Origin: Stappia sp. BW2
GTDB lineage: Bacteria > Pseudomonadota > Alphaproteobacteria > Rhizobiales > Stappiaceae
Reading direction: 5' to 3'
Assembly (NCBI RefSeq): GCF_008107695.1
Contig: NZ_VIRG01000049.1
Location: 1 to 64,000, forward strand
Length of the DNA: 64,000 bases
The translations under genes and the position numbers were made by a program. Below the pieces are notes generated by a model, which was not told where the DNA came from, made no database searches, and saw only the letters and a program-made list of their open reading frames with translations. Of the stretch, positions 34,433 through 43,869 are shown in pieces (the stretch's first letter is position 1; each line of letters opens with the position of its first letter).

Positions 34433-36282
34433 GAGGAAGCCTTTCCGCTGGACGACGGGAGAGAAGGAATTGAAGTGGGGGAAGCGAGCGGGATTTTTGC
34501 CCGGGCCTGAAGGTCTTCGTTCTGAAAGTAGAGAACCTGGCGGCCATAGATGGCCGGACGCCCGGCCACAAAAATCAGCATGTCGCCGGCGCGGGTGACC
34601 TTGCCGCCGGCCCCTGTCTGGATCCCCGGCAACGACATGCATTCGTCCGGGGTGAGAAGCGGCCGGGCCACCTCCATCAAGGTTTCGGAATAGTTCGTCC
34701 CGATTTTCCCGGTGGTGTGGCTGGCTGATGTCTTTTTCTGAACGAGCGTGGTCTTACCGGCCATGTCCGACAGAACCCGTGCTGTTTCCATCGTGTTCGG
34801 CGCGTAGGCAATCCGGACATGGCAGTTGGAAACAATCGACTGTTCGCGGCCGTAAGTTTTCTGGAGCTGCGTGAGATCCTGAACAATGACAAAGGCTTTC
34901 AGTCCGTAGCCCGCCATGAAGGCAATCGCCTTCTCGAAAATCTCCAGCTTGCCGACTGACGTAAACTCGTCGAGCATCAAGAGCATGCGGTGTTTGTAAT
35001 GCTTGACGGAACGGCCGCCCTCGAACGCCATATGAGAGGTAAGGCGGGTGAGGAACTGGTTGAGTAGAATCCGCACCAAGGGCCGCAGCCGGGCGATGTC
35101 AGACGGCGGGATGACGATGTAAAGGGTTGCCGGCTTGTCGCCGTTCATCAGGTCGGTGATGCGGAAATCGGATTCCGATATGTTGCGGGCCACAATCGGG
35201 TCGCTGTAAAGCGCAAGCTGAGACGTGCCGGTGGAGTGAACGCCGGATCGCTCGTTGCTGGACCGTTTGCGCATACGGGCAGCGCCCAAGCGCACCTCGT
35301 CATTGACGACTTCGCGGCCATGCTCATAGCGCTCCATATCTTTCAAGAGCCGGTCAAAACTGTCGTCTTCCTCGCCATCCTTTTGGCCGAACGCGGCTTT
35401 TGCCGCCGCTGCCACGGCCTGTTCGCTGATGGACTTCGGATCCTCGTCGTCACCGATCGACATGAACGCGCGTACGTCTGCGAGCGTCGCAGTGCGGTTT
35501 TCGGATTTCTTGATCCGGTAAAGGACATGCAAGATTGCGGTGCAGAGCCAGCCGTAACCTTCCTGCATCCAGAAGTCCTTCAGGCCGGTGCCGTCCGGAT
35601 CGATAATCATGATTGCGATGTTCTGGCAGTCAGCTATTTCGTGGTCCGTGCCGATCCGGATTTCTGCGAGTGGATTGTATTTGACGGAGCCCCTGTCTGC
35701 CGCCGGGTCAAAGCGAAAAATTCTCTGCCCTTGGGAAGCACGCCAGCCGGCGGTCAGAGCGTAGTTCTCACCCTTGATATCGAGGACCAACGCAGACTCT
35801 TCCCAGGAGAGCAGGGTGGGCAAAACCAGGCCGACACCCTTACCTGAGCGGGTAGGGGCGAAAGCCAAAACATGCTCCGGGCCATCGTGGCGAAGCATCT
35901 TGACGCCTCGCCGCATCGGCCAGCCGCCAACGACGACGCCGGTTTCCGACAGAAGGCCGCTTTCTTTCACGTCCCGGGTTTCAGCCCAACGGGCCGTGCC
36001 GTGTATGTCCTTCTGCTTCCGGCCGCCAAAGATCGTTTCTGACCTGGCTCCAGACGAGACGATTGCCCCGGTCAGGATCAGAACGAGAAAGGTGCCAAAC
36101 CCGGCATAGGCCGGTTGAAGAACTTCGGTCGGAAATCCGCGGGCCTGCTGCCAGAAATCCAGAAGCCATTGCCACCAAGCGGGCTGAAGGGGATTGAAAC
36201 CAAGGGTGTAGTGCCAGCCGGTCAGCGTCACGCCGACAAGAGCACCAAATGCCAGCACGGCAAACAAGCGCATCAAATGCAT
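34429..36282 (-). CDS. virD4: Type IV coupling protein VirD4/TraG
   Basis: 617 residues. Two N-terminal membrane segments (about 5-25 and 58-80) precede GTARWAETRDVKESGLL and Walker A APTRSGKGVGLVLPTLLSW (near 138). LVLDIKGENYALTAGWR and Walker B LLMLDEFTSVG (near 433) follow, and LTQLQKTYGREQSIVSNCHV is typical of the family. It links the relaxosome to the VirB channel. The C-terminal tail is Ser/Pro-rich. It is followed by a coupled 66-residue ORF. Confidence 0.93.
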   Translation of the reverse strand: MHLMRLFAVLAFGALVGVTLTGWHYTLGFNPLQPAWWQWLLDFWQQARGFPTEVLQPAYAGFGTFLVLILTGAIVSSGARSETIFGGRKQKDIHGTARWAETRDVKESGLLSETGVVVGGWPMRRGVKMLRHDGPEHVLAFAPTRSGKGVGLVLPTLLSWEESALVLDIKGENYALTAGWRASQGQRIFRFDPAADRGSVKYNPLAEIRIGTDHEIADCQNIAIMIIDPDGTGLKDFWMQEGYGWLCTAILHVLYRIKKSENRTATLADVRAFMSIGDDEDPKSISEQAVAAAAKAAFGQKDGEEDDSFDRLLKDMERYEHGREVVNDEVRLGAARMRKRSSNERSGVHSTGTSQLALYSDPIVARNISESDFRITDLMNGDKPATLYIVIPPSDIARLRPLVRILLNQFLTRLTSHMAFEGGRSVKHYKHRMLLMLDEFTSVGKLEIFEKAIAFMAGYGLKAFVIVQDLTQLQKTYGREQSIVSNCHVRIAYAPNTMETARVLSDMAGKTTLVQKKTSASHTTGKIGTNYSETLMEVARPLLTPDECMSLPGIQTGAGGKVTRAGDMLIFVAGRPAIYGRQVLYFQNEDLQARAKIPLASPTSIPSLPSSSGKASS

Positions 36283-36288
36283 GACTGA

Positions 36289-37245
36289 TCACGCAGCCTC
36301 GGCACTTACCGGCTCGCGGTCGCGCAGCACATAGCGACCCATCTTCATCTCATAAATATCCGATACAAAACGCCCACCCCGTGGGTCGCGCTTGATGTGG
36401 ATCACCAGATCGACAAGACGGCGCATGAACGTCTCTGCGTCGGGCAAGGTCTGACCGGCCGCGTTTATGTTCTCCTGGAATCGTGCGGGAACCAGTTCGG
36501 CGCTTTCGGCATGGACCGTGCACATCCAACCACGCGCGCCGGTGTTGAGGACATTGAGCGCGGCGAAGGCATTCTGCGTGGAGATTTCCCCGAACAGGAT
36601 ATTGTCCGGCGAGATGCGCATCTTGTGATCGTAGAGCTGCTGCCATGTCCGCAGGCCTGCGCCTTGCGCAGTGTCACGCGCCGCCAGCAAAGATACGCCA
36701 TTGTAGAAGCGGCTGACTTCCAGCTCGGGAGTATCTTCCGCACTGACAACGCGCCTGTCATCTGGGAGATACGACAGGAGATTGTTGAGCAGCGTGGTCT
36801 TGCCGGTATTGGTCGATCCGGAAATTGCAATGTTGCGCTGCTGATCGAGGGCCGATTTGAGATAGTCGATCATGCCGGCGGACAGACCCATGTCTTCCAG
36901 CGTGATCTTGTGAGGATGTTTGCAGCGGATTGCCAGCGACAGGCCGGAGACAACCGAATTGCCGATCAGGCATTCGAAGCGGTGACCGCCCGGCAGAACG
37001 GTTGAAAGCTGGGGTTTGGATGTGGGGTCAAATTCCAGACCCTTCATATTTGCCAAGGCGCGGCAGATGGTCTTGATCCTGTGCAGGGTCAAAGCCGGTT
37101 CATCGACTTCGGCAATGCGGTTTTCCAGATCGCGGCGTTCCACGATCAGCTTGCCCGGCGCCTTGGTCCGGACTTCGACAACATCGCTCGCTGCATAGTG
37201 CCTGGACAGCGGCTCAAGGATTTTTTGCAACAGAACCTGAGACAT
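36289..37245 (-). CDS. virB11: VirB11 secretion ATPase
   Basis: 318 residues. Walker A is ISGSTNTGKTTLLNNLLSYL near 140; the Asp box (VVSAEDTPELEV), MRISPDNILFGEISTQNAFAALNVLNTGARGWMCTVHAESAELVP (Walker B and His box) and an N-terminal domain of about 120 residues complete the family. A hexameric cytoplasmic ATPase powering pilus assembly and transfer. The Walker B Glu lies in LFGEI. Confidence 0.92.
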   Translation of the reverse strand: MSQVLLQKILEPLSRHYAASDVVEVRTKAPGKLIVERRDLENRIAEVDEPALTLHRIKTICRALANMKGLEFDPTSKPQLSTVLPGGHRFECLIGNSVVSGLSLAIRCKHPHKITLEDMGLSAGMIDYLKSALDQQRNIAISGSTNTGKTTLLNNLLSYLPDDRRVVSAEDTPELEVSRFYNGVSLLAARDTAQGAGLRTWQQLYDHKMRISPDNILFGEISTQNAFAALNVLNTGARGWMCTVHAESAELVPARFQENINAAGQTLPDAETFMRRLVDLVIHIKRDPRGGRFVSDIYEMKMGRYVLRDREPVSAEAA

Positions 37246-37356
37246 GGGTATTCACTCCAATGCCAGCCCAGTGCTTGGGCGTTGCTATAAATTTTGAGAA
37301 TGGGGAAAGGGCAGGGACCCGGGCCAGGCCAGGTCCCTGCAAGTTTCAGAAAACCG

Positions 37357-39825
37357 TCAGGTTTCCCAGCGGACCGTTTTCCAGGACGAATAGGTCACCT
37401 TGCCGGTCGGATAGACCACCTTGGAGCGCTCATCGATCCGGTTGTAATAGGTCAGCTTGTATTCCGGATAGCGGCAGGTGCTTACCGGTCCATTCGCCCG
37501 CACGAGGCTGTAGCCGGGATTGCCGGTCAGGGTCTTTGAAGACCCGCCACAATTGCCGGAAACGGTGGTGTAGTTGCCGCTGCCGTCCCGGACGACAAGG
37601 GAGTAACCCTTCGCCTCGACATTGACGCGGTAACCGTTCAGCTTGCGCGTTTCCGTGCTTCGCTGACACTTGTCACCGTTGTTCAGTGTGGTGCCGTCCC
37701 CGGATGCCTTTGAATAGCTGGACCCGTCCGGACGCGTGTAGATCTTGGTCCGTTTCGTTGGAACCATCTCGGTGCAACCGTTGTAATATTTACGGGAATG
37801 ATCCGGGCTGTCCTGATTGCGGACAAACGCATATGCGATTTCGGATGTACCCGGTTGCAGGTAGGACGTTGCGATCTTGTAGGCTTTGCCGTTCACATTG
37901 ATGGAAACGTCCACGAGCTGCTGCGCACGCAGATTGGCATCGTTGTATTTCCAGCCGTTCGTGGTGACGGAGTGCGTGAATTTCTGATCATTCCGCTGGC
38001 ATGCGGTCACATAGGTTCTTCCGCGGCCGGGAACGTCGTAGTAGTAGCGCTCCAAACCGTAGGAGAGACCAGCGGCAAGATCATGATCGAACGATGCGGG
38101 ATCGTCGCAACCGTTCACGGTCGAAAAGATGCCAAGCATGTTCGCTTCGTCCGGCTGACAGCCCGCAATCACTTCCGAAGTGCCATTCACGATAATTTCG
38201 GTGCGGTACTGCCGGACGGCCTTGCCGCTCGCCAGATCGACAATCGGCGTGCAGACGTCGATGCCGTTTTTGTCGAACACGCGACTATGCGTGTAAGTGG
38301 TTTCGGTGGTGATGCACGGGGACGCCTGGAAAAGCTGACCTTCGTACTCATAGGTCCACATCGCCATTTCCGTGGAAACGCCTGTTCCAAAATCGTGCTG
38401 CATGGAACAACCGTTCGGCTCAGCCGTCATCTTGATCGGAGCGATGGTTTCGGATGGCGCGCATTCGCGCACGCTGACTTCCACCTTGTCATCTTTCGTA
38501 TAGACAAGCGACGTGTTGACGATGGCCTTGCCGTTCTCGAGGTCGAAGTCGAACGTGCAGTTCTGTTTTTCCTCGATCTTGAACGCCTGTTCCTCGTCGG
38601 GCATGCACTCGCTGACCTTCAGCCGGCTTGCCTTCTCGTCTGTATAGGAGAGCGTGTATTGCGCATTGGCGATACCGGCCTCCAGATCGACCACATCCGA
38701 ACAGGAGCCGTATTCCCGTTCCATTTCGTACACCGTCTCTGAGGGCGCACACTCGCTGACTGCAACGTCCTTGCCTGTCCGGTCCCGATAGGTCAGGCGT
38801 GATAAAAGCGTGACATGCTCTCCCTCAATATCGACATCGGGTTTGCAATCGTCGCTGGATTCCGAAATGGCAAAGGAGATTGACTGATCCGGCTGACAGG
38901 CGGCCAGGTCGAAGCGTGCACCGCGATCATCGTTGTAGAAAGACGTGTATTGCGGGCGGGCAAGGAGTGCGGCCTCGTCAACCAGATCCTCACAGGCCTC
39001 GTAATTGCGCTGGATGTTCCAGACAATGCCGTTTGGCGAGCAGGCATCCGTCTCGGTGACAATTCCGTCCTCAAGCGTTTCCGTCTTGGCGGTCTGGCGC
39101 ACGATACCGCTTCCAAGATCGATCTGCGGCTCGCAACCATCCGTCGAGACGTTGATCGTCATGTTCGGATCGCGTTCTTCTTCCGGCTCTTCGTCCTCCT
39201 GGGCCAGCCGTTCGGGCGTCTGGTAACCTTCTGCAATCGGGTTCTCACTGCCGCCACCTTCATCAACGCTCGTATCGTCCTCGACAGTGTTTTCCTTGTC
39301 TTCAAGCTCCTCTTCGGGCTCTGCGGTTTCCTCAGTACCGGACAGGCGGGCAACCGCCTGAACGAACTCGGCTTCATCGCCATTGACGGAAATCGCTGTC
39401 GTCGGGAGAAGGCGGTTGCTTTCAACACCGAACTGGCTTGTGAATTTATCGGCTTCCAGATCGACAAAGTCGGCGTCTTTCTTGAGCCGGGTGACAACCA
39501 CTTGTGCGATTTCTTCACCGTTGACGCTGACTTTGCGAGTGAAGCCCTCGGCAGTGATCCCACTGATATCAACGGCCTCGGTCGTGTTCGGCTGAGCATT
39601 GAATTGCAGTTGGACCGGCACGGCGCTGTCGGCAGACAACTCCGTTTCCAGAGAAGGCGACACGGTAAAGAGGTTCTCCTTAATCAGAACCTCTCCCGCT
39701 GCGGCACCCGATGTCTGGACCGAGGAGGGGCTAACCACTGGCACCGTCTGTGCCTGCGTGAGTGCGGTAGATGACGCCAGGACGAGCGCCATAAGGCCGC
39801 AAGACACTATTCTAGTGTATCGCAT
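37357..39825 (-). CDS. Large secreted cysteine-repeat protein inside the T4SS operon
   Basis: 822 residues from the ATG at 39825 (AAGGAGACTGG upstream). A signal peptide (MRYTRIVSCGLMALVLASSTALTQA) precedes an ordered region and an acidic, Glu-rich linker (about 170-220). Seven or eight repeats of about 47-50 residues then follow, each with a Cys-x-Pro/x-x-hydrophobic-Asp-Leu-x-x-Gly start (CEPQIDLGSG, CKPDVDIEGE, CTPIVDLASG) and a second Cys near its end (ACSPNG, ECAPSE, GCQPDE). The Tyr/Ser-rich C-terminal quarter has further Cys pairs. No known domain was recognised. Location between virB10 and virB11 suggests a surface component such as an adhesin or pilus-tip protein. Confidence 0.7.
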   Translation of the reverse strand: MRYTRIVSCGLMALVLASSTALTQAQTVPVVSPSSVQTSGAAAGEVLIKENLFTVSPSLETELSADSAVPVQLQFNAQPNTTEAVDISGITAEGFTRKVSVNGEEIAQVVVTRLKKDADFVDLEADKFTSQFGVESNRLLPTTAISVNGDEAEFVQAVARLSGTEETAEPEEELEDKENTVEDDTSVDEGGGSENPIAEGYQTPERLAQEDEEPEEERDPNMTINVSTDGCEPQIDLGSGIVRQTAKTETLEDGIVTETDACSPNGIVWNIQRNYEACEDLVDEAALLARPQYTSFYNDDRGARFDLAACQPDQSISFAISESSDDCKPDVDIEGEHVTLLSRLTYRDRTGKDVAVSECAPSETVYEMEREYGSCSDVVDLEAGIANAQYTLSYTDEKASRLKVSECMPDEEQAFKIEEKQNCTFDFDLENGKAIVNTSLVYTKDDKVEVSVRECAPSETIAPIKMTAEPNGCSMQHDFGTGVSTEMAMWTYEYEGQLFQASPCITTETTYTHSRVFDKNGIDVCTPIVDLASGKAVRQYRTEIIVNGTSEVIAGCQPDEANMLGIFSTVNGCDDPASFDHDLAAGLSYGLERYYYDVPGRGRTYVTACQRNDQKFTHSVTTNGWKYNDANLRAQQLVDVSINVNGKAYKIATSYLQPGTSEIAYAFVRNQDSPDHSRKYYNGCTEMVPTKRTKIYTRPDGSSYSKASGDGTTLNNGDKCQRSTETRKLNGYRVNVEAKGYSLVVRDGSGNYTTVSGNCGGSSKTLTGNPGYSLVRANGPVSTCRYPEYKLTYYNRIDERSKVVYPTGKVTYSSWKTVRWET

Positions 39826-39835
39826 TCCAGTCTCC

Positions 39836-40936
39836 TTAATTTTGGGGAGGGTCGGCGAGGTACCAGTCAAACTTCGGGCGCACCTGTACGCGGGTGCCCT
39901 GGGCTATCCGGATGACTGGTTTAAGATCCACTGTGTCCTCAAGGAGGGCCGCAGTGATGGTTCCAATGTTCTCGCTGGCACCGGACAGGCCATTGGCGAC
40001 AATATTGGAATTCGAACTGTCGATTTGTTGGGAGCCGGACACGGCAGCCTCGACGGCTGTCCCGATGCCCGTGGTCAAAATGGCGGAGCCGTATTTCTCC
40101 CAGAAGCGATTGTTCACTTCACCGGAAAGACCGGCATAGCCCTGTGCATCGCCGATATGGGCATTGAGCTGATAAATCTCAGCGCGGCTCTCTCCCAGAA
40201 GAATGCGGCTGCAAGAGAACCCGACACGGGTCTGCCCGACCTTATCGACCGAGGAATACTCGCAGATCATCCGCGACCCCTTCGGCACGAGCTTGGTCCG
40301 GCCGTGATACCCGTAGACGTCCCGGCTCACCTGAACGACAACAGAGCCGTTGTCGGCAAGCTGGCTGTTGATGCCGCTTTCCAAAATGCCCGTAATGTAG
40401 CGGTCAGCCGTCAGAATGCGGGTGTTGTCGACTGCGCCGGTCGAATAGCGCGACGGCGCTGAATAGCGGTCGTTCTCCGGATCGATCCCCTCTGGCGGTG
40501 GAAACCCGGGCAGGTTCGCATTCATCGGGGCAGGGCGGTTACCGGCGTCGGAAAAGTCCCCGGTAATGTCGGCGCCAGCAAGCTCCGACTGCATGGCGGC
40601 CCGCTCTCTGAGAGCGGTTTGCAGCATCAGCTCGTATTCGGTTGGCTGACGCGGTACCGCCTTAGGAGGTTCGATGTACTTGGTGACCGTCTGTGTTCGG
40701 ATGACTTCTTTCGTCTCGACAACAGGTTTTTCGACTTCCCGAATGATCTCCTTCTCGATGATCACCGGTGGCATGGTGATAATCTTCGCTTCCACAGGCG
40801 GTTTCGGCGGCTCGGGCTTTTCGTAAGAGAAGACTGCCGGATCACTGGCGGGCAAACCGCGTGGATGAACAGGCTCCGGCCCACATGCACCGCCGAAGGT
40901 CAGGCCGAGCGCCAGCAGGATCTCGCAGACGGCCAT
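39836..40936 (-). CDS. virB10: VirB10-like channel protein
   Basis: 366 residues from the ATG at 40936, 3 bp after the virB9 stop. A short hydrophobic N-terminus (MAVCEILLALGLTFGGACG) precedes a Pro-rich periplasmic stretch (PPKPPVEAKII...). The TrbI/VirB10 domain contains ILTADRYITGILESGINSQL, VVVQVSRDVYGYHGRTKLVPKGSRMI, VGFSCSRILL and a C-terminal GTRVQVRPKFDWYL. The membrane segment is shorter and nearer the N-terminus than usual and ends with a Cys, so lipidation is conceivable. It spans inner and outer membranes in the transfer channel. Confidence 0.88.
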   Translation of the reverse strand: MAVCEILLALGLTFGGACGPEPVHPRGLPASDPAVFSYEKPEPPKPPVEAKIITMPPVIIEKEIIREVEKPVVETKEVIRTQTVTKYIEPPKAVPRQPTEYELMLQTALRERAAMQSELAGADITGDFSDAGNRPAPMNANLPGFPPPEGIDPENDRYSAPSRYSTGAVDNTRILTADRYITGILESGINSQLADNGSVVVQVSRDVYGYHGRTKLVPKGSRMICEYSSVDKVGQTRVGFSCSRILLGESRAEIYQLNAHIGDAQGYAGLSGEVNNRFWEKYGSAILTTGIGTAVEAAVSGSQQIDSSNSNIVANGLSGASENIGTITAALLEDTVDLKPVIRIAQGTRVQVRPKFDWYLADPPQN

Positions 40937-40938
40937 GC

Positions 40939-41922
40939 TCACTTGCCTCCCGTGTACTGGATGCACATGAAGGACTGGCCGGACTTGAGGGTGATCAGGC
41001 GGTGAGTGGACTCGACAATGAAGGTGGTGCCTTGGACGCGGGTATTGACCAGCTCGTCAATGCCATCGACCACGACATAGGCGGTCGGCAATTCCACGTC
41101 GTTCCACTTGTCGCCGAACTGAATGTACGTGAAATGATCGTCCCGGAAGACCTGCTCGGGCCGCAGTTTCTTGTCGCCCCAAAGCTTGTATTGGTTCCAA
41201 CCGCGCAGCGCGCCCGGATCGAATTTTTCTGTCTGGAGAAAGTCCTTGGAGCCGTGGGTGGCAACAGCGGCGTTGCCATTTGGCAAGGGGTTCCCCTTGG
41301 CATCGAACTCCACGAAGGACATGCCGGCGCTTTGCGGACCGACAATTCGGAAAGAGACATCTGGAACAGTCTTGGAATTGATGCCTTCGGCACGCAGATA
41401 GAAGGAATAGACATCACCGTCGTCGGTGTAGACCAGCATGGAGCTGTCGACACCGGCTCCCGTTGGTTTGACGGCTAGCGTGTTGTCCGACCGCTTTTTG
41501 ACTTCAAAACGGGAGCTGTCGCCAAGATCTGCCGACTTGATTCTGACCCCTTTCGGCAACTGGATTGCGCTGACCATGTATTGCCGTAGACGCACTTTGT
41601 AGACGCAATCGCCACAGAAATTCTGGACGTGGATGCCCTGCTTTTTGCCGGGGCGCGACCAAGCCTCCTGAATCTGGCCGCCGATGCTTTCAGGGCGGGC
41701 GAGGGGACCGAAGTTTCCGGCCGCCTGGGCTTGCGCCTGCGGCACGGAACCGACAGGAAGCGTTGAGTTGACAACCAAGTTGGCCGCAGCAACCCGCTGC
41801 GTCGGTGTCGTGTTCGTAGAGACGCTGCCGGGCCTTGCCGGACCTTGCCCAAGCGGCGTTTGCGCGTGAGCTGAGCTCGCAACGGCGACGACGAGGAAAA
41901 GAACAGAAAATCGAAAAGTCAT
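40939..41922 (-). CDS. virB9: VirB9-like channel protein
   Basis: 327 residues with a signal peptide (MTFRFSVLFLVVAVASSAHA-Q). A polar region (about 20-90) precedes the TrbG/VirB9/CagX domain, with YMVSAIQLPKGVRIKSADLGD, DDGDVYSFYLRAEG and the C-terminal VFRDDHFTYIQFGDKWNDVELPTAYVVVDG and GTTFIVESTHRLITLKSG. Outer-membrane collar component acting with VirB7 and VirB10. The stop of virB8 overlaps its start. Confidence 0.9.
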   Translation of the reverse strand: MTFRFSVLFLVVAVASSAHAQTPLGQGPARPGSVSTNTTPTQRVAAANLVVNSTLPVGSVPQAQAQAAGNFGPLARPESIGGQIQEAWSRPGKKQGIHVQNFCGDCVYKVRLRQYMVSAIQLPKGVRIKSADLGDSSRFEVKKRSDNTLAVKPTGAGVDSSMLVYTDDGDVYSFYLRAEGINSKTVPDVSFRIVGPQSAGMSFVEFDAKGNPLPNGNAAVATHGSKDFLQTEKFDPGALRGWNQYKLWGDKKLRPEQVFRDDHFTYIQFGDKWNDVELPTAYVVVDGIDELVNTRVQGTTFIVESTHRLITLKSGQSFMCIQYTGGK

Positions 41923-42638
41923 TTGGAAGCTTGCTCCTTGATGGACATGCCGAGGACGCGGATTCCAAGCGGGTTCTCGAACCGCTCGGCTGCAAGGACG
42001 TCATGGGGACGGGGGGTCATTTCCAGGAAGGCGCGCAGATGGCGGCGCTTCGGCTTTTCGCGGCCGATCCTGTCTGTCTGAAGAAACTCGACGACATAGA
42101 GGTAGACGCCATCGTAGGCATCGACCTGATAGGCACCCTTGATCGTGATCGAGCGGTTGAGGCCGTCTTTGATCGCTTCTTCGATGACCGTTTTGTTGGT
42201 CTTCACATAGTCATTGAAGAAGTCCGGATCGGAGTACGTGCGAACTTCCTTGAAACGGGTGTTCTGGGTGGTGTCGTCAATGGTGAGGATCTGGTGCACA
42301 TAGCGCCGGGCAAGCTTTTCGAGCATCAGCTCGAAGCCATCGACTTCCATGGAAATCGGTTCGACACGATAGATCCGGTCATCGCTCGGATCGGCACGCA
42401 GAAGCGCGATTTCGGTCTCCTTGAGCGGTACGAGCGACACAAGGGCCTGGATGCTCGCCACCACACAGATTGCCAGCGCGACATTCGTTCCAACCGACAG
42501 GCGCAACAGCCAGGCCATGCGCCGGTGCGCGGTTTTGTAGGCAAACGGATCCGCTTGCAGGATGTTGGCGTGCTTCGGCTCCGGCTTGACCTCCGGAACC
42601 GTCGCCGCATGGGACTTGGACCGAGAAATGAAAGCCAT
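41919..42638 (-). CDS. virB8: VirB8-like inner-membrane protein
   Basis: 239 residues from the ATG at 42638, which overlaps the virB7 stop. A cytoplasmic N-terminus (about 50 residues), one membrane anchor (WLLRLSVGTNVALAICVVAS) and a periplasmic NTF2-like domain (YVHQILTIDDTTQNTRFKEVRTYSDPDFFNDYV; DGVYLYVVEFLQTDR). This is the usual VirB8 plan and length. It nucleates the inner-membrane complex. Confidence 0.88.
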   Translation of the reverse strand: MAFISRSKSHAATVPEVKPEPKHANILQADPFAYKTAHRRMAWLLRLSVGTNVALAICVVASIQALVSLVPLKETEIALLRADPSDDRIYRVEPISMEVDGFELMLEKLARRYVHQILTIDDTTQNTRFKEVRTYSDPDFFNDYVKTNKTVIEEAIKDGLNRSITIKGAYQVDAYDGVYLYVVEFLQTDRIGREKPKRRHLRAFLEMTPRPHDVLAAERFENPLGIRVLGMSIKEQASK

Positions 42639-42805
42639 CAGGCGGCCTCCACCCATTCAAAGGAACTCGGCTCAAATTCGATTTCCGCGCAGGCGCAGGG
42701 TGATTTGCGCATCTTGTCGATGCCGTCCGGTTCAATCGGCATTTCCACCTGTGCGCAGCCGGAAACCAGCCAACCAAGGCACACGACGAGTCTGAGGTGT
42801 TTCAT
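42638..42805 (-). CDS. virB7: VirB7-like lipoprotein
   Basis: 55 residues: MKHLRLVVCLGWLVSGCAQ is a lipoprotein signal with lipobox LVSGC (lipidated Cys17), followed by a short acidic tail with the Cys pair SPCACA. Start after AGAGGGTC; the stop overlaps the virB8 ATG. Position before virB8 and size fit VirB7, which anchors the outer-membrane complex through VirB9. Confidence 0.75.
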   Translation of the reverse strand: MKHLRLVVCLGWLVSGCAQVEMPIEPDGIDKMRKSPCACAEIEFEPSSFEWVEAA

Positions 42806-42849
42806 GAAAGAAGACCCTTTGAGAGAGGAAGGAAGGGGGAGCTTGGCGA

Positions 42850-43866
42850 CTACGAACCGCTGGAATCGATGATCCCGCCCGGAGCCGAACGCGAGGATTC
42901 CCAGGTTTTTCTATGCATGAATCCACCGACACGACCGGCAGCACCCGCCGCTGTTCCACCGGCAGAGACACCAACTGCAGCGCCGCGAATGGCCCCGGCA
43001 GACATGATCCCGGCCGACACGGTTCCAAGCATCGAACTGGATACGTGACCGGCGATGTTGACGGCCTCGGAAATCAGGGCAGCACCAAGCCAGCCCATAA
43101 TCATGGCGAGTAGAAATTTGCCGCTGGTCAGGTCGATGTAGGCTTCTGGGTCAATCTCCGCGTCACCTGTGACGCCGAGGCCTTCGACACTGGCAATCAC
43201 CAGAGAGAAGACAATGGACACACACAGCATTGTCGCGATGGAGCCGACGATTGTTCGCACCCCGGCCGCAATCAGATTGCGACCGAACGGGAAGGCGGCA
43301 AGGCCGACCAGAAAAGGCGAAATGCCGAGAACAACGGTGAGACGGAACAGGGAAACCGCCGTGTGCACCAGAAACAAAACCAGCAGGATGACGTAAGGCA
43401 GAAGCAGCGCGACACCGTATAGGATGTATTTTGGGGCTTCAGTGAACCCGCCTGCTCCCATGATCGTGGTGGCAATGTTGAAGACACCGCCGATGCCGTC
43501 TTCAACTCCCCGCAGCAAGGCGCTCAAGCCAGACAGGCCGTCTCCACCTTGGCCCATGATCTCACTGGCGAGCCCGCCCATAATGTTGACGGAAACGTTG
43601 AAAGTCTGACCGATGAACCCGCCGTCGATACCTTTGTAGACGCCAAAGCCAAGGACCATGAAGATGGCTTGTTTGAGCGCACCCGCGAAGTCGAGCGTCC
43701 CAAGAAAAACCTGGATGCCGATCCAAAGAACCCAACTACCGACGATGCCCACAAGAATGACCATCAACGGCCCGTGGATGGTTGAAACAAGAGTGTCGAG
43801 TGTTGATTCAGCATGGCTTTGGTATGCGGTGAAAATCGCGCAAATATTGCAAGCAGCGTCAGCCAT
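42850..43866 (-). CDS. virB6: VirB6-like polytopic membrane protein
   Basis: 338 residues with about six membrane segments (for example LMVILVGIVGSWVLWIGIQVF, ILYGVALLLPYVILLVLFLV and FLLAMIMGWLGAALISEAVNIAG) and a Gly-rich C-terminal tail. YEWxxF-like aromatic spacing and its place after virB5 mark it as VirB6/TrbL. It guides substrate through the inner membrane. Confidence 0.85.
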   Translation of the reverse strand: MADAACNICAIFTAYQSHAESTLDTLVSTIHGPLMVILVGIVGSWVLWIGIQVFLGTLDFAGALKQAIFMVLGFGVYKGIDGGFIGQTFNVSVNIMGGLASEIMGQGGDGLSGLSALLRGVEDGIGGVFNIATTIMGAGGFTEAPKYILYGVALLLPYVILLVLFLVHTAVSLFRLTVVLGISPFLVGLAAFPFGRNLIAAGVRTIVGSIATMLCVSIVFSLVIASVEGLGVTGDAEIDPEAYIDLTSGKFLLAMIMGWLGAALISEAVNIAGHVSSSMLGTVSAGIMSAGAIRGAAVGVSAGGTAAGAAGRVGGFMHRKTWESSRSAPGGIIDSSGS

Positions 43867-43869
43867 GAC

